From the NCBI RefSeq assembly GCF_018860165.1, contig NZ_JAHKNG010000001.1, forward strand, positions 186,001 to 250,000: a stretch of 64,000 nucleotides of DNA, written 5' to 3'. Shown here piece after piece: positions 6,136 through 16,175 of this stretch. The position numbers and the translations under genes were made by a program. The DNA comes from Paracoccus marinaquae (GTDB taxonomy: Bacteria > Pseudomonadota > Alphaproteobacteria > Rhodobacterales > Rhodobacteraceae). Position 1 is the stretch's first letter. Each line of letters opens with the position of its first letter. Below the pieces are notes generated by a model, which searched no databases, was not told the DNA's origin, and was given only the letters and a program-made list of their open reading frames with translations.

Positions 6136-7104
6136 ATGGACCAGCCGCATATCCCTGTCCTGCTGAAGCCGCTTCTCAGGGCGGTCGAACCCGTGTCGGG
6201 CATCTGGCTGGACGGCACGTTCGGTGCCGGCGGCTATGCGCGCGGGCTTCTGGAGGCGGGTGCGAAGACCGTCATCGGCGTGGACCGCGATCCGGCGGTG
6301 TTTCAGATGGCGCAGGACTGGGCCGGGCAGTATGGCGACCGGCTGCGGCTGGTGCCGGGCACGTTTTCCGATCTGGACGAACTGGCCGGCCAGCCGCTGG
6401 ACGGCGTGGTGCTGGATCTGGGGGTCAGTTCGATGCAACTGGATCAGGCCGAGCGTGGCTTTTCATTCCTGCGCGACGGTCCTCTGGACATGCGGATGGG
6501 GCAGGACGGGCCGTCGGCGGCCGATCTGCTGAACGAGGTCGATGAGGCGGTGATCGCCGATGTCCTCTATCACTATGGCGAGGAACGCGCCGCCCGTCGC
6601 ATCGCCCGCGCCATCGTCGCCGCGCGGCCGCTGAGCCGGACCGCGCAACTGGCCGAGATCGTGGCCGGCTGCCTGCCGCGCCCGAAACCGGGGCAGAGCC
6701 ATCCGGCCACCCGCAGCTTTCAGGCGATCCGCATCTGGGTGAATGACGAATTCCGGCAGCTGGTGGACGGGCTGTCCGCGGCCGAGCGCGCGTTGAAGCC
6801 GGGCGGCAGGCTGGCCGTCGTCAGCTTCCATTCGCTGGAGGACCGGATCGTCAAGCGCTTCATGCAGGCCCGCGCGAACAGCGCCGGCGGCGGCAGCCGC
6901 TATGCGCCGGTGCAGGACACGGCGCCGGCGGCCTTCACCCTGCCGTTCCGCCGCGCCATCGGCCCCGACCCGGACGAGATGGAGGGCAATCCGCGCGCGC
7001 GCTCGGCCCTTCTGCGGGTGGCGATCCGCACCGATGCACCGGCGGGGGCAGCCGACGAATCCGCGCTGGCGATGCCCCGCCTTCCCGCGAAGGGAGGTGC
7101 ATGA
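6136..7104 (+). CDS. rsmH: 16S rRNA (cytosine1402-N4)-methyltransferase RsmH (MraW)
   Basis: 322 residues, near the usual 310-330. It opens [14 protein letters not shown] with the SAM-binding [12 protein letters not shown] at about 24-35, then [12 protein letters not shown] and the conserved [15 protein letters not shown] and [13 protein letters not shown] segments. The enzyme methylates C1402 in the P site of 16S rRNA. Its TGA overlaps the ATG of ftsL (ATGA), the first of several such joints that indicate translational coupling through the operon. Confidence 0.97.
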   Translation: MDQPHIPVLLKPLLRAVEPVSGIWLDGTFGAGGYARGLLEAGAKTVIGVDRDPAVFQMAQDWAGQYGDRLRLVPGTFSDLDELAGQPLDGVVLDLGVSSMQLDQAERGFSFLRDGPLDMRMGQDGPSAADLLNEVDEAVIADVLYHYGEERAARRIARAIVAARPLSRTAQLAEIVAGCLPRPKPGQSHPATRSFQAIRIWVNDEFRQLVDGLSAAERALKPGGRLAVVSFHSLEDRIVKRFMQARANSAGGGSRYAPVQDTAPAAFTLPFRRAIGPDPDEMEGNPRARSALLRVAIRTDAPAGAADESALAMPRLPAKGGA

Positions 7105-7454
7105 TGCGCCCGCTGACCTATCTGGGTGTGACGCTGCTGGTGCTGGCGCTGGCCTTCTGGGCTTATCGCGAAAACTATCGCACCCAGGCCGCGATGAGCG
7201 AAATGGGCCAGATCCAGCGCGAGATCGCCGGCCTGCGCGAGGACCTGGGGGTTCTGCGGGCCGAATGGGCCTATCTGAACCGCCCCGAGCGCCTGCGCGA
7301 ACTGGTCAACCTGAATTTCGAGCGCCTGCAACTGGTCCCGCTGGAATCGGGCCAGTATCTCGATATCGGCAATGTCGATTACCCGAAACCGCCTGCGCCG
7401 CCCGAGGCGGAGGACGCCGGCGATACCGCCCCGTCTCAGGAGCAACAGCCATGA
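7101..7454 (+). CDS. ftsL: Cell division protein FtsL
   Basis: 117-residue bitopic membrane protein. A short N-terminus precedes a membrane helix at about residues 6-22 ([15 protein letters not shown]). A coiled coil at about 30-62 ([19 protein letters not shown]) leads into [20 protein letters not shown] and a Pro/Glu-rich tail. This matches the alphaproteobacterial FtsL pattern. FtsL pairs with FtsB (1590-1883) in the divisome. Both ends overlap neighbouring genes by 4 bases. Confidence 0.9.
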   Translation: MMRPLTYLGVTLLVLALAFWAYRENYRTQAAMSEMGQIQREIAGLREDLGVLRAEWAYLNRPERLRELVNLNFERLQLVPLESGQYLDIGNVDYPKPPAPPEAEDAGDTAPSQEQQP

Positions 7455-9280
7455 TCCGCACCCCCCTGCGCCCGCTGGCCCGTATCCTTCGCGCCCGCGA
7501 ACACGGCGAGAACCCCGACGAGATCGAGGCCGAGAACCGCCGCTTGCGCCACGAGGCGATCCAGCACAAGGCGCGCCGCCGCGCCGAGGGGCGGCTGGTG
7601 CTGATGGCCGGCTTCTTCCTGCTCGCCTTCGGAACCGTCGGAGTGCGGATGGGGGTGCTGGCCTCCAGCAACCCCAGCGAGCCGCGCAGTCAGGTCCTGT
7701 CGGCGCAGATCATCTCGCAGCGGGCCGATATCACCGACCGGCGTGGGCGGGTGCTGGCCACCAACCTGCTGACGCATTCGGTCTATGCCCATCCCCAGCA
7801 GATGGTCGATCCGATCGGCGCGGCACAGGGGCTGGCGCGGATTTTCCCCGATCTCAGCGAGGAAAAGCTGATCCGCGACTTTACCGGCAACCGCAAGTTC
7901 ATGTGGATCAAGCGCAAGATCAGCCCCGAACAGATGCAGGCCGTCCATGACATCGGCGAGCCGGGCCTGCTGTTCGGCCCGCGCGAGATGCGCATCTATC
8001 CCAATGGCGATCTGGCCAGCCATATCCTCGGCGGCTCGGGCTTCGGCAATGAAGGCGTCAGCAGCGCCGAGGTTCTGGGCGTGGCCGGCGTCGAGAAGGC
8101 TTTCGACAACTGGTTGCGCGACCCCTCGAATGACGGGGCGCCGCTGGCGCTGTCGATCGACCTGTCGGCGCAGGCCGCCATGGAGGAGGTTCTGGCCTCG
8201 GGCATGGCATTGATGAGTGCCAAGGGCGCGGCCGGCATCCTGATGGAGGTCGAGACGGGCGAGATTCTGGCCATGGCCAGCCTGCCGGATTTCGATCCGA
8301 ACAACCGGCCGCGGCCGCTGTTGAAGGGCGATGCGTCGGACAGCCCGCTGTTCAACCGTGCCGTGCAGGGGCAATACGAACTGGGCTCGACCTTCAAGAT
8401 CTTTCCGGTCGCGCAGGCGCTGGACCTGAAGCTGATCAACCCCAATTCGGGCATCAACTCGAAAAGCCCGATGAAGATCGGCAAGTATCTGATCAATGAT
8501 TTCAACAATTATGGCCCCCAACTCAGCGCCACGGACGTGATCGTGAAATCCTCGAACGTCGGCACCGTCCGCATCGCCCAGATGCTGGGGGTCGAGCGGC
8601 AGAAGGACTTCCTGCAGAAGCTGGGCCTGTTCGAGCCGACCTCGATCGAGATGGTCGAGGCCCCGACCGGGCGTCCGCTGGTGCCGCCGCGCTGGCCCGC
8701 GGTGACGGCGGCCACGGTGGCCTTCGGCCATGGCCTTGCCGCCAGCCCGCTGCATCTGGCCGCGGCCTATGCCACCATCGCCAATCGCGGCAAGCGCGTC
8801 GAGCCGACGCTGATCCACGGCCGCAAGCGCCCCGAGGGCGAGCAGGTCCTGTCGCCGCGTGCGGCCGAACTGGCCATCAGCATGCTGCGCCAGGTGGTGA
8901 CGCGCGGCACCGCCAAGCAGGCCGAGGTCGAGGGCTACGAGATCGCCGGCAAGACCGGCACCGCCGACAAGCCGCGGCCCAGCGGCGGCTATTACAAGAA
9001 CAAGGTGATCTCGACCTTCGCCTCGATGTTCCCGGCCAGCGATCCGAAATATGTGCTGATCGTGACGCTGGACGAACCTTCGGTCGGCAGCGGCGGCGGC
9101 GAAAGCCGGACGGCGGGCGCCACCGCCGTCCCGGTTGCCGCCGAACTGGTCCGCCGCCTCGCGCCGATGATCGGGCTCGAGGCGAAAACCGACGAATCCC
9201 TGCCCAGCATCGCCGCGCGCTTTCAGCCGCATGTTGAACCCGGCCCGCACGATGAGATAAAGCTCGTCGCGAACCAATGA
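7451..9280 (+). CDS. ftsI: Septal peptidoglycan transpeptidase FtsI (PBP3)
   Basis: 609 residues. The cytoplasmic N-terminus of about 48 residues is rich in charge. A membrane segment spans about 49-70, the PBP dimer/pedestal domain begins at the ITDRRGRVLA motif (94-103), and the transpeptidase domain has S313-T-F-K316, S367-S-N369 and K501-T-G-T504. It crosslinks septal peptidoglycan in the periplasm and is a beta-lactam target. The start ATG overlaps the ftsL stop; the longer upstream frame lies inside ftsL and rsmH. Its stop overlaps the murE start (ATGA). Confidence 0.97.
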   Translation: MIRTPLRPLARILRAREHGENPDEIEAENRRLRHEAIQHKARRRAEGRLVLMAGFFLLAFGTVGVRMGVLASSNPSEPRSQVLSAQIISQRADITDRRGRVLATNLLTHSVYAHPQQMVDPIGAAQGLARIFPDLSEEKLIRDFTGNRKFMWIKRKISPEQMQAVHDIGEPGLLFGPREMRIYPNGDLASHILGGSGFGNEGVSSAEVLGVAGVEKAFDNWLRDPSNDGAPLALSIDLSAQAAMEEVLASGMALMSAKGAAGILMEVETGEILAMASLPDFDPNNRPRPLLKGDASDSPLFNRAVQGQYELGSTFKIFPVAQALDLKLINPNSGINSKSPMKIGKYLINDFNNYGPQLSATDVIVKSSNVGTVRIAQMLGVERQKDFLQKLGLFEPTSIEMVEAPTGRPLVPPRWPAVTAATVAFGHGLAASPLHLAAAYATIANRGKRVEPTLIHGRKRPEGEQVLSPRAAELAISMLRQVVTRGTAKQAEVEGYEIAGKTGTADKPRPSGGYYKNKVISTFASMFPASDPKYVLIVTLDEPSVGSGGGESRTAGATAVPVAAELVRRLAPMIGLEAKTDESLPSIAARFQPHVEPGPHDEIKLVANQ

Positions 9281-10776
9281 CAGGTGACTGGGTGAGGCAG
9301 GCGACGAAGACGCTGGCGCAGCTGGGGCTGCGGGCAAGGGACGGGCGCGACCCGGCCATTTCCGGAATTTCCGTTGACAGCCGGACGGTGAAGCCGGGGC
9401 ATCTGTTTGCCGCGCTGCCGGGCACGGCGATCCACGGGGCAGAGTTCGTGCCCTATGCGCTGCGCATGGATGCCGCCGCCGTGCTGACCGACAGGGCCGG
9501 CGCCGAACTGACGGCTGAGGCGCTGGCGGGCTGGAATGGCGCGCTGGTCGTGGCCGAGGATCCGCGCGCCGCACTGGCCGGCGCGGCGGCGCTGTGGTTC
9601 GAGGTCCAGCCCGAACATGTGGTCGCCGTCACCGGCACCTCGGGCAAGACCTCGGTGGCGCATTTCACCCGCCAGATCTGGCAGGCCCTGGGGCACAGGG
9701 CGATCAGCCTTGGCACGATGGGCGTCGAGGGCGATTACGAGGCGCGGCTGGCCCATACCACCCCCGAGCCCCTGACCCTGCACCGGGTTCTGGCCGAGGC
9801 GGCCGAGGCCGGCGTCACCCATGCGGCGATGGAGGCGTCGAGCCATGGCCTCGACCAGCGGCGGCTGGACGGGGTGCGCGTCGAGGCCGGCGCCTTCACC
9901 AATTTCAGCCAGGATCACCTGGATTATCATGCCGGGTTCGATGACTATTTCGCGGCCAAGGCGCTGCTGTTCAACCGCATCCTCGAGGATGGCGAAGCCG
10001 CCGTCATCAATGTCGACAGCGAGCGTGGCCGCCAGATGGCCGACATTGCCACCGATCGCGGGCTGGCCCTGACCTCGGTCGGACGGGGCGAAAATGCGAT
10101 GCTGCGGATCCTCGGCCAGCGCTTTGACGCAACCGGGCAGGATCTGCGCTTTTCGGTGATGGGGCAGGCGCAGATGGTGCGCCTGCCGCTGATCGGCGGC
10201 TTTCAGGCCGAGAACGTGCTGGCCGCGATGGGGCTGGCGCTGGCCGTGGGCGATTCGGCCGAGGCGATCCTGCGGGTGTTGCCGGACCTGCAGACGGTGC
10301 GCGGGCGGATGCAGCTTGTCGCGCAGCGCGACAACGGTGCGGCGGTCTTTGTCGATTACGCGCACAAGCCCGGCGCGGTGCTGGCCGCGCTGCAATCGCT
10401 GCGGCCGCATGTGATGGGCCGCATCGTCGTCGTGATCGGTGCGGGCGGCGACCGCGATCAGGGCAAGCGCCCGCTGATGGGCGAGGCGGCCCGCGCGCAT
10501 GCGGATGTGGTGATCGTGACCGACGATAATCCGCGCAGCGAGGATCCGGCCGCGATCCGTGCCGCCGTGATGGCGGGTGCCGGCCCGGAGGCGACCGAGG
10601 TCGGCGACCGGGCCGAGGCGATCCTGCGCGGCGTCGATGCGCTGCAGCCGGGCGATGCGCTGCTGATTGCCGGCAAGGGGCACGAGACCGGCCAGATCGT
10701 CGGTCAGGATGTCTATCCCTTCGACGATGCCGAACAGGCTTCGGTCGCCGTCGCGGCACTGGACGGCAAGATATGA
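9277..10776 (+). CDS. murE: UDP-MurNAc-tripeptide synthetase MurE (meso-diaminopimelate adding)
   Basis: 499-residue Mur ligase with the ATP-binding loop G120-T-S-G-K-T125, the conserved HTTPEPLTLH segment and DNPR at 417-420. DNPR is the specificity motif of enzymes that add meso-diaminopimelate rather than lysine, so the peptidoglycan is of the Gram-negative A1-gamma type. It acts in the cytoplasm on UDP-MurNAc-L-Ala-D-Glu. The start and stop overlap ftsI and murF by 4 bases each. Confidence 0.97.
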   Translation: MTGDWVRQATKTLAQLGLRARDGRDPAISGISVDSRTVKPGHLFAALPGTAIHGAEFVPYALRMDAAAVLTDRAGAELTAEALAGWNGALVVAEDPRAALAGAAALWFEVQPEHVVAVTGTSGKTSVAHFTRQIWQALGHRAISLGTMGVEGDYEARLAHTTPEPLTLHRVLAEAAEAGVTHAAMEASSHGLDQRRLDGVRVEAGAFTNFSQDHLDYHAGFDDYFAAKALLFNRILEDGEAAVINVDSERGRQMADIATDRGLALTSVGRGENAMLRILGQRFDATGQDLRFSVMGQAQMVRLPLIGGFQAENVLAAMGLALAVGDSAEAILRVLPDLQTVRGRMQLVAQRDNGAAVFVDYAHKPGAVLAALQSLRPHVMGRIVVVIGAGGDRDQGKRPLMGEAARAHADVVIVTDDNPRSEDPAAIRAAVMAGAGPEATEVGDRAEAILRGVDALQPGDALLIAGKGHETGQIVGQDVYPFDDAEQASVAVAALDGKI

Positions 10777-12158
10777 GCCTGTGGACCGCAGCGGATGCCG
10801 CCGCCGCGACCGGGGGTCGGGCGCAGGGCGACTGGCTTGCCTCGGGCGTGTCGATCGACACCCGCACGATCCGGCCGGGCGATCTGTTCGTGGCGCTGAC
10901 CGATCTCCGCGACGGCCATGACTTCGTGGCCCAGGCCCTGCAGAAGGGCGCGGCCGCCGCGCTGGTCAGCCGCATCCCCGAGGGGGTGACCCCGGATGCG
11001 CCGCTGCTGATCGTGCCCGAGGTGCTGCCGGCGCTGGAGGCGCTTGGCCGGGCCGGACGGGCGCGGATGGGGGGCAAGATCGTCGCCATCACCGGCTCTG
11101 TCGGCAAGACCTCGACCAAGGACATGGCGCGGATCGCGCTGGCCGGGCAGGGCCGCATCCATGCCGCCGAGGCCAGCTATAACAACCATTGGGGGGTGCC
11201 GCTGACGCTGGCGCGGATGCCCGCCGACACCGATTTCGCCATTGTCGAGATCGGCATGAACCATCCGGGCGAGATCGCGCCGCTGTCGCGCCTCGCGCGG
11301 CCGCATGTGGCGATGATCACCACGGTTGCGGCGGCGCATCTGGAAGCCTTCGGCGCGATCGAGGGCATCGCCCGCGAAAAGGGCGCGATCTTCGAGGGGC
11401 TGGAGGCCATCGGCACCGCGATCATCCCCGAGGATCTGCCGGTGACCCAGATCCTGCGCGACGGCGCCGATGCGGCGGGCGCCATCGTCCTGGGCTTCGG
11501 CCAGCATGGCATGGCGAGGCTGGTGCAGGCGAAACCCGAAGGCGCCGCCCTGAAATGCCGCGCGAGGATTGCCGGAGAGACCGTTGATTTCACGCTGCAG
11601 ACCACCGGCGCCCATTTCGCGATGAATGCGATCGGCGTCTTGGCGGCGCTGGCGGCAGCAGGGGCCGATGTCAGCGAGGCGGGCCGGTGCCTGTCGGACT
11701 GGCAGCCGCCGAAAGGTCGCGGCGCGGTCGAGGAACTGGGCGGCATCCGGCTGATCGACGACGCCTTCAACGCCAACCCGGCCTCGCTGGCGGCGGGGCT
11801 GGCGACGCTGGCCGGGCTGCGAGGCGGTCGGCGGGTGGCCATTCTGGGCGACATGCTGGAACTGGGCGCGGACGAGGCAGACCTGCATCGCGCCGTGGCC
11901 GATGACCCGTCCATGGCCTCGGTCGATCTGGTCCATGCGGCGGGGCCGCTGATGCGGCATCTTTTTGACGCGCTGCCGGCGGGCAAGCGCGGTGAATGGG
12001 CCGGGAACGCCGCCGAACTGGCGGCCAGGGCCGGATCGCTGGTCGCCGCGGGTGACATCGTATTGGTGAAGGGCTCGAAATCCTCGAAGATTTCCTCGGT
12101 GGTCGAGGCCCTGCGTAACTGCCTCAAACGAGAGGAAGACGAATGCTCTATTGGCTGA
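10773..12158 (+). CDS. murF: UDP-MurNAc-pentapeptide synthetase MurF
   Basis: 461 residues, the normal MurF size. The ATP loop is G108-S-V-G-K-T-S-T115, followed by [12 protein letters not shown] and [13 protein letters not shown], both typical of MurF. The C-terminal domain has [15 protein letters not shown] and LGDMLELG. MurF adds D-Ala-D-Ala to the UDP-MurNAc-tripeptide. It overlaps murE by 4 bases and mraY by 16 bases. Confidence 0.97.
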   Translation: MSLWTAADAAAATGGRAQGDWLASGVSIDTRTIRPGDLFVALTDLRDGHDFVAQALQKGAAAALVSRIPEGVTPDAPLLIVPEVLPALEALGRAGRARMGGKIVAITGSVGKTSTKDMARIALAGQGRIHAAEASYNNHWGVPLTLARMPADTDFAIVEIGMNHPGEIAPLSRLARPHVAMITTVAAAHLEAFGAIEGIAREKGAIFEGLEAIGTAIIPEDLPVTQILRDGADAAGAIVLGFGQHGMARLVQAKPEGAALKCRARIAGETVDFTLQTTGAHFAMNAIGVLAALAAAGADVSEAGRCLSDWQPPKGRGAVEELGGIRLIDDAFNANPASLAAGLATLAGLRGGRRVAILGDMLELGADEADLHRAVADDPSMASVDLVHAAGPLMRHLFDALPAGKRGEWAGNAAELAARAGSLVAAGDIVLVKGSKSSKISSVVEALRNCLKREEDECSIG

Positions 12159-13225
12159 GCAGCCTGTCCGAAGGGGGCGACCTCTTCAACCTGTTTCGAT
12201 ATATCACATTCCGGGCGGGCGCGGCCTTTTTCACGGCGCTGATCTTCGGCTTCATCTTCGGCCGCCCGCTGATCAATTACCTGCGGCGCACGCAGAAGAA
12301 GGGTCAGCCGATCCGAGACGACGGCCCCGAGGGGCATTTCGTCAAGGCCGGCACCCCGACCATGGGCGGGCTTCTGATCCTCTCGGCGCTGTTCGTCTCG
12401 ACCCTGCTCTGGGCACGGCTGGACAACGGCTATGTCTGGGTGGTGTTGAGCGTGACCGCCGGCTATGCTGCGATCGGCTTTGCCGATGATTACGCCAAGG
12501 TCAGCAAGCACAATACCAAGGGCGTGCCGGGGCGAGTGCGCATGGCGCTTGGGCTGGCGCTGGCCTTCATCGCCTCGGCCTGGGCCATGTGGCTGCATCC
12601 GGCCGGGCTGACCGGACAACTGGCGCTGCCGGTGTTCAAGAACGTGCTGATCGATCTGGGCCTGTTCTTCATCCCCTTCGCCATGCTGGTGATCGTCGGC
12701 GCGGCCAATGCGGTGAACCTGACCGACGGGCTGGACGGGCTGGCGATCATGCCGGTGATGATCGCGGCCGGCACGCTGGGGGTCATCGCCTATACGGTGG
12801 GCCGGGTGGACTTCACCGAATATCTTGGTGTCCACCACGTTCCGGGCACCGGCGAGATCCTGATCTTCGTCGCCGCGCTGATCGGCGGGGGCCTGGGCTT
12901 TCTGTGGTACAACGCGCCCCCGGCCGCCGTCTTCATGGGCGATACCGGCAGCCTTGCCCTGGGCGGCGCGCTGGGCGCCATCGCCGTGGTCACCAAGCAC
13001 GAGATCGTGCTGGCCATCGTCGGCGGCCTGTTCGTGGTCGAGGCGCTGAGCGTGATCATCCAGGTCCTCTATTTCAAGCGCACCGGCAAGCGGGTCTTCC
13101 TGATGGCGCCGATCCACCACCATTTCGAGAAACTGGGCTGGAAGGAGCCGCAGATCGTCATCCGTTTCTGGATCATTTCGCTGATCCTGGCGCTGATCGG
13201 GCTGGCGACGCTGAAGCTGCGGTGA
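12143..13225 (+). CDS. mraY: Phospho-MurNAc-pentapeptide translocase MraY
   Basis: 360-residue polytopic membrane enzyme (about ten helices) that makes lipid I from UDP-MurNAc-pentapeptide and undecaprenyl phosphate. Family motifs include [14 protein letters not shown] with the catalytic acidic pair, [10 protein letters not shown], and the histidine-rich [12 protein letters not shown] near the C-terminus. The start is ATG in the context LYWLSSLSE, 16 bases inside murF, preceded by GAGAGGAAGA. Confidence 0.98.
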   Translation: MLYWLSSLSEGGDLFNLFRYITFRAGAAFFTALIFGFIFGRPLINYLRRTQKKGQPIRDDGPEGHFVKAGTPTMGGLLILSALFVSTLLWARLDNGYVWVVLSVTAGYAAIGFADDYAKVSKHNTKGVPGRVRMALGLALAFIASAWAMWLHPAGLTGQLALPVFKNVLIDLGLFFIPFAMLVIVGAANAVNLTDGLDGLAIMPVMIAAGTLGVIAYTVGRVDFTEYLGVHHVPGTGEILIFVAALIGGGLGFLWYNAPPAAVFMGDTGSLALGGALGAIAVVTKHEIVLAIVGGLFVVEALSVIIQVLYFKRTGKRVFLMAPIHHHFEKLGWKEPQIVIRFWIISLILALIGLATLKLR

Positions 13226-13229
13226 CGCG

Positions 13230-13589
13230 ATGGCCCTGCCGCTGACCGTCACCGCCAACCTGCCCAGCCGCGCCTTCGACGCGACCGAGGATTTTTACGC
13301 CCGGCTGGGCTTTGCCCGCGCCTACCGGGACGACAACTGGATGATCCTGAAGCGCGGCGAGGCGCAGCTCGAGTTTTTTCCTCATCCCGACCTCGATCCG
13401 GGCGGCAGCTGGTTCAGCGCCTGTTTCCGCACCGAAGACCTTGAAGGACTGGCCGCCGAGTTCGCCGAACTGAACCTGCCCGCGCGGGGCAGGCCCTGCC
13501 TGACCGGCATCAGCCGGGTGACCGACGATCTGCGCATGTTCGCGCTGATCGACCCGGATGGCAGCCTGATCCGCTGCCTCGGCCCCTGA
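13230..13589 (+). CDS. Small VOC-fold protein (bleomycin-resistance/glyoxalase type)
   Basis: 119 residues. The order of elements (TANLPSRAFDATEDFYARLG, then WMILKRGEAQLEFF, then MFALIDPDGSLIRC) matches bleomycin-binding-like members of the vicinal oxygen chelate superfamily. Such proteins either sequester bleomycin as dimers or bind metal and small molecules; the substrate cannot be told from the sequence. It sits 4 bases behind mraY and before murD on the same strand, so it is cotranscribed with peptidoglycan genes, an unusual place for a resistance protein. Confidence 0.8.
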   Translation: MALPLTVTANLPSRAFDATEDFYARLGFARAYRDDNWMILKRGEAQLEFFPHPDLDPGGSWFSACFRTEDLEGLAAEFAELNLPARGRPCLTGISRVTDDLRMFALIDPDGSLIRCLGP

Positions 13590-13681
13590 GCCGGGCGCCG
13601 GCTTGCACCGCGCTGCGGTTTGGCTGAAATATCCGGGCGAATCCCCGGGGTTGATCCCGGCAACAGGAAAGGGTGCGACCG

Positions 13682-15085
13682 ATGATCCCGGTTCAAGGCG
13701 TCGAAGATCAGACCATTGCCGTTCTGGGACTTGGCCGGTCGGGCAAGGCCACCGCTGCCGCGCTGGCGGCAGGCGGCGCGCATGTGATCGCCTGGGATGA
13801 CGGCAACGACACCCGCGCCAGCGCCGAGGCCGAGGGCATGCGCATCGTCGATCTGACCCGTGACGGCGCCTGGGAGGGGGTCACCGCCCTGATCACCTCG
13901 CCCGGCATCCCGCATCTTTACCCCAGGCCGCATCCGGTGATCGCCAGGGCCTATGCCCTCGGCGTGCCGGTCGACAACGATATCGGGCTGTTCTTCCGCA
14001 GCTATGCGACCGCCGACTGGGAGGGGTTCGACCGCATGCCGCGGGTGATCGCGGTGACCGGATCGAACGGCAAGTCCACCACCACGGCGCTGATCCATCA
14101 CATCCTGCGGGAATGCGGACGGCCGACGCAGATGGGCGGAAATATCGGCACCGGCGTTCTGTCGCTGGAGCCCGCGCATGACGGCGAGGTGGTGGTGCTG
14201 GAACTGTCCAGCTATCAGACCGATCTGGCCCGCGCGCTGACCCCCGATGTCGCCGTCTTCACCAATCTGTCGCCCGATCATCTGGACCGGCATGGCGGGT
14301 TGGGCGGCTATTTCGCGGCCAAGCGGCGGCTGTTTGCGGAAGGCGGGCCGGATCGCGCCGTGATCGGCGTCGACGAGGCCGAGGGGCTATATCTGGCCGG
14401 GCAGATGTCCATGGCGCCCGCCGACGACCGGGTGATCCGCGTCTCGGCCGGACAGAAGCTGGACGGGCCGGGCTGGTCGGTCTTTGCCCGCAAGGGCTTT
14501 CTGGCCGAGTACCGCAAGGGGCGGCAGGCGGCCTCGATCGACCTGCGCGGGGTCAAGGGTCTGCCCGGCGCGCATAACCACCAGAACGCCTGCGCGGCCT
14601 ATGCCGCCTGTCGCGCCGTCGGGCTGGCCCCGCGCGAGATCGAGGCGGCGTTTCACAGCTTTGCCGGCCTGCCGCATCGCAGCCAGTTGGTGGCCGAGAT
14701 CGGCGGCGTCCGCTTCGTCAACGATTCCAAGGCCACCAATGTCGACGCCGCGGCCAAGGCGCTGCAGGCGTTCCCCCGGATCCGCTGGATCGCCGGCGGG
14801 CTGGCCAAGGAGGGCGGGATCGCCGGGCTGCTGCCGCATCTGGGGCAGGTGAGCAAGGCCTATCTGATCGGCCATTCCGCGCGCGATTTCGCGCTGGAGA
14901 TCGGCCAGATCCCCCATGAGATCTCCGAGACCATGGAACAGGCGGTGACGCGGGCCGCGGCCGAGGCCGAGGCGGGCGATACCGTCCTGCTGGCCCCGGC
15001 CGCCGCCAGCTTCGACCAGTATCCCAATTTCGAGAAGCGCGGCGAGCATTTCACCGCGCTGGTCGAGGCCCTGCAGGGGCGTTGA
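13682..15085 (+). CDS. murD: UDP-MurNAc-L-Ala:D-Glu ligase MurD
   Basis: 467 residues. The N-terminal Rossmann segment [17 protein letters not shown] (12-28) binds the UDP substrate. The ATP loop is G127-S-N-G-K-S-T133, followed by [10 protein letters not shown] and [22 protein letters not shown]. The start is the ATG 8 bases after AGGAAAGGG; a GTG three codons upstream would sit inside that ribosome site. It is the last dcw gene here: a convergent gbcB ends 6 bases later, so ftsW, murG and murC are not downstream. Confidence 0.97.
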   Translation: MIPVQGVEDQTIAVLGLGRSGKATAAALAAGGAHVIAWDDGNDTRASAEAEGMRIVDLTRDGAWEGVTALITSPGIPHLYPRPHPVIARAYALGVPVDNDIGLFFRSYATADWEGFDRMPRVIAVTGSNGKSTTTALIHHILRECGRPTQMGGNIGTGVLSLEPAHDGEVVVLELSSYQTDLARALTPDVAVFTNLSPDHLDRHGGLGGYFAAKRRLFAEGGPDRAVIGVDEAEGLYLAGQMSMAPADDRVIRVSAGQKLDGPGWSVFARKGFLAEYRKGRQAASIDLRGVKGLPGAHNHQNACAAYAACRAVGLAPREIEAAFHSFAGLPHRSQLVAEIGGVRFVNDSKATNVDAAAKALQAFPRIRWIAGGLAKEGGIAGLLPHLGQVSKAYLIGHSARDFALEIGQIPHEISETMEQAVTRAAAEAEAGDTVLLAPAAASFDQYPNFEKRGEHFTALVEALQGR

Positions 15086-15091
15086 GCCGGC

Positions 15092-16168
15092 TCAGATGTC
15101 GATCTCAACCCGGCCCAACGGGTTCGAGCAGCAGGCGAGGATCCAGCCCTCCTCGATGTCCTCATCGGTGATGCCGCCGTTATGGACCATATGCACCTCG
15201 CCCGACAGCTTCCTGACCTTGCAGGTGCCGCACAGGCCGAAGGTGCAGCCGGAGGGGATGTTCAGCCCCGCGCGCTTGGCGACGGCCAGCACGGTGTCGG
15301 TCTCGGCGCAGCCGGCCACGACATCGCTGCCGACAAAGCGGATCTGGGCCTTCGCCTCCTCGTCGGGGATGACATCCTCGATCACCGGCGCCTCGGCCTC
15401 GTTCGCCACCGGCGCACCGAAGCTTTCCTGATGATAGCGGTCCATGTCGTAGCCGAGCGAGATCAGCATGTCGCGGACCGATTGCATGAAGGGCTCGGGG
15501 CCGCAGCAGAACACCTCGCGCTCGAGGTAGTCGGGTGCCATCAGACCCAGCATGATCTGGCTGAGCCGGCCCTGATAGCCCGCCCAGGCCTTGAACGGCT
15601 CGGGCTCCTCGACTGTCAGGCGCAGCTGCAGACCGGGCAGGCGGCTGGCCATCTGCTGCATCCGTTCGCGGAAGATGATGTCCGAGGGGCGGCGGGCGGC
15701 ATGGACGAAGATGATGTCCGGCATTTTGCCCGAATCCCAGGCCCATGTCGTCATCGACATCATCGGCGTGATCCCCGAGCCGGCCGAGATGAACAGGTAT
15801 TTCTTCGCCGGATGGCGGTGGAAGCTGAAGATCCCCGACGGTCCATAGGCCCGGATCCGCATCCCCGGCTTCAGGTGATCCATCATCCAGCGCGTGGCGA
15901 CCGAGGTCGATTGCGCCTTGGCCGTGACCGAGATCGACAGCGGCCGCGAGGACGAGGAGGACAGCGTATAGGTCCGCTGCACGTTGCCGCCCGGCACCGG
16001 CAGGTCCAGCGTGACGAACTGCCCCGGCTCATAGTCGAACCACGCGCCCGAGGGCGCGCGGAAGGTGAAGGTCCAGGTATCGGCGGTCTCGGGCACGATC
16101 TGGGTGCATTCCAGCATCTCGGAATCGTCCCAGGGCTCGGCGTTCCAGTTCAGTCGCTGCTTCTTCAT
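15092..16168 (-). CDS. gbcB: Glycine betaine demethylase reductase subunit GbcB
   Basis: 358-residue flavin/iron-sulfur reductase. The FAD-binding ferredoxin-reductase domain has RTYTLSSSSSR, the NAD domain has FISAGSGITPMMSM and FCCGPEPFM, and a C-terminal plant-type 2Fe-2S domain has C308-x4-C313-x2-C316 with the last cysteine at 346 or 347. In the family it passes electrons from NADH to the Rieske oxygenase GbcA. It lies 7 bases behind gbcA on the same strand and ends tail to tail with murD. Confidence 0.9.
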   Translation of the reverse strand: MKKQRLNWNAEPWDDSEMLECTQIVPETADTWTFTFRAPSGAWFDYEPGQFVTLDLPVPGGNVQRTYTLSSSSSRPLSISVTAKAQSTSVATRWMMDHLKPGMRIRAYGPSGIFSFHRHPAKKYLFISAGSGITPMMSMTTWAWDSGKMPDIIFVHAARRPSDIIFRERMQQMASRLPGLQLRLTVEEPEPFKAWAGYQGRLSQIMLGLMAPDYLEREVFCCGPEPFMQSVRDMLISLGYDMDRYHQESFGAPVANEAEAPVIEDVIPDEEAKAQIRFVGSDVVAGCAETDTVLAVAKRAGLNIPSGCTFGLCGTCKVRKLSGEVHMVHNGGITDEDIEEGWILACCSNPLGRVEIDI

Positions 16169-16175
16169 CGCCGTG

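Noticed and set aside
11177-13258. Long antisense frame opposite murF and mraY
   Set aside because: Low-complexity Gln/Arg/His-rich translation typical of antisense frames in GC-rich DNA.
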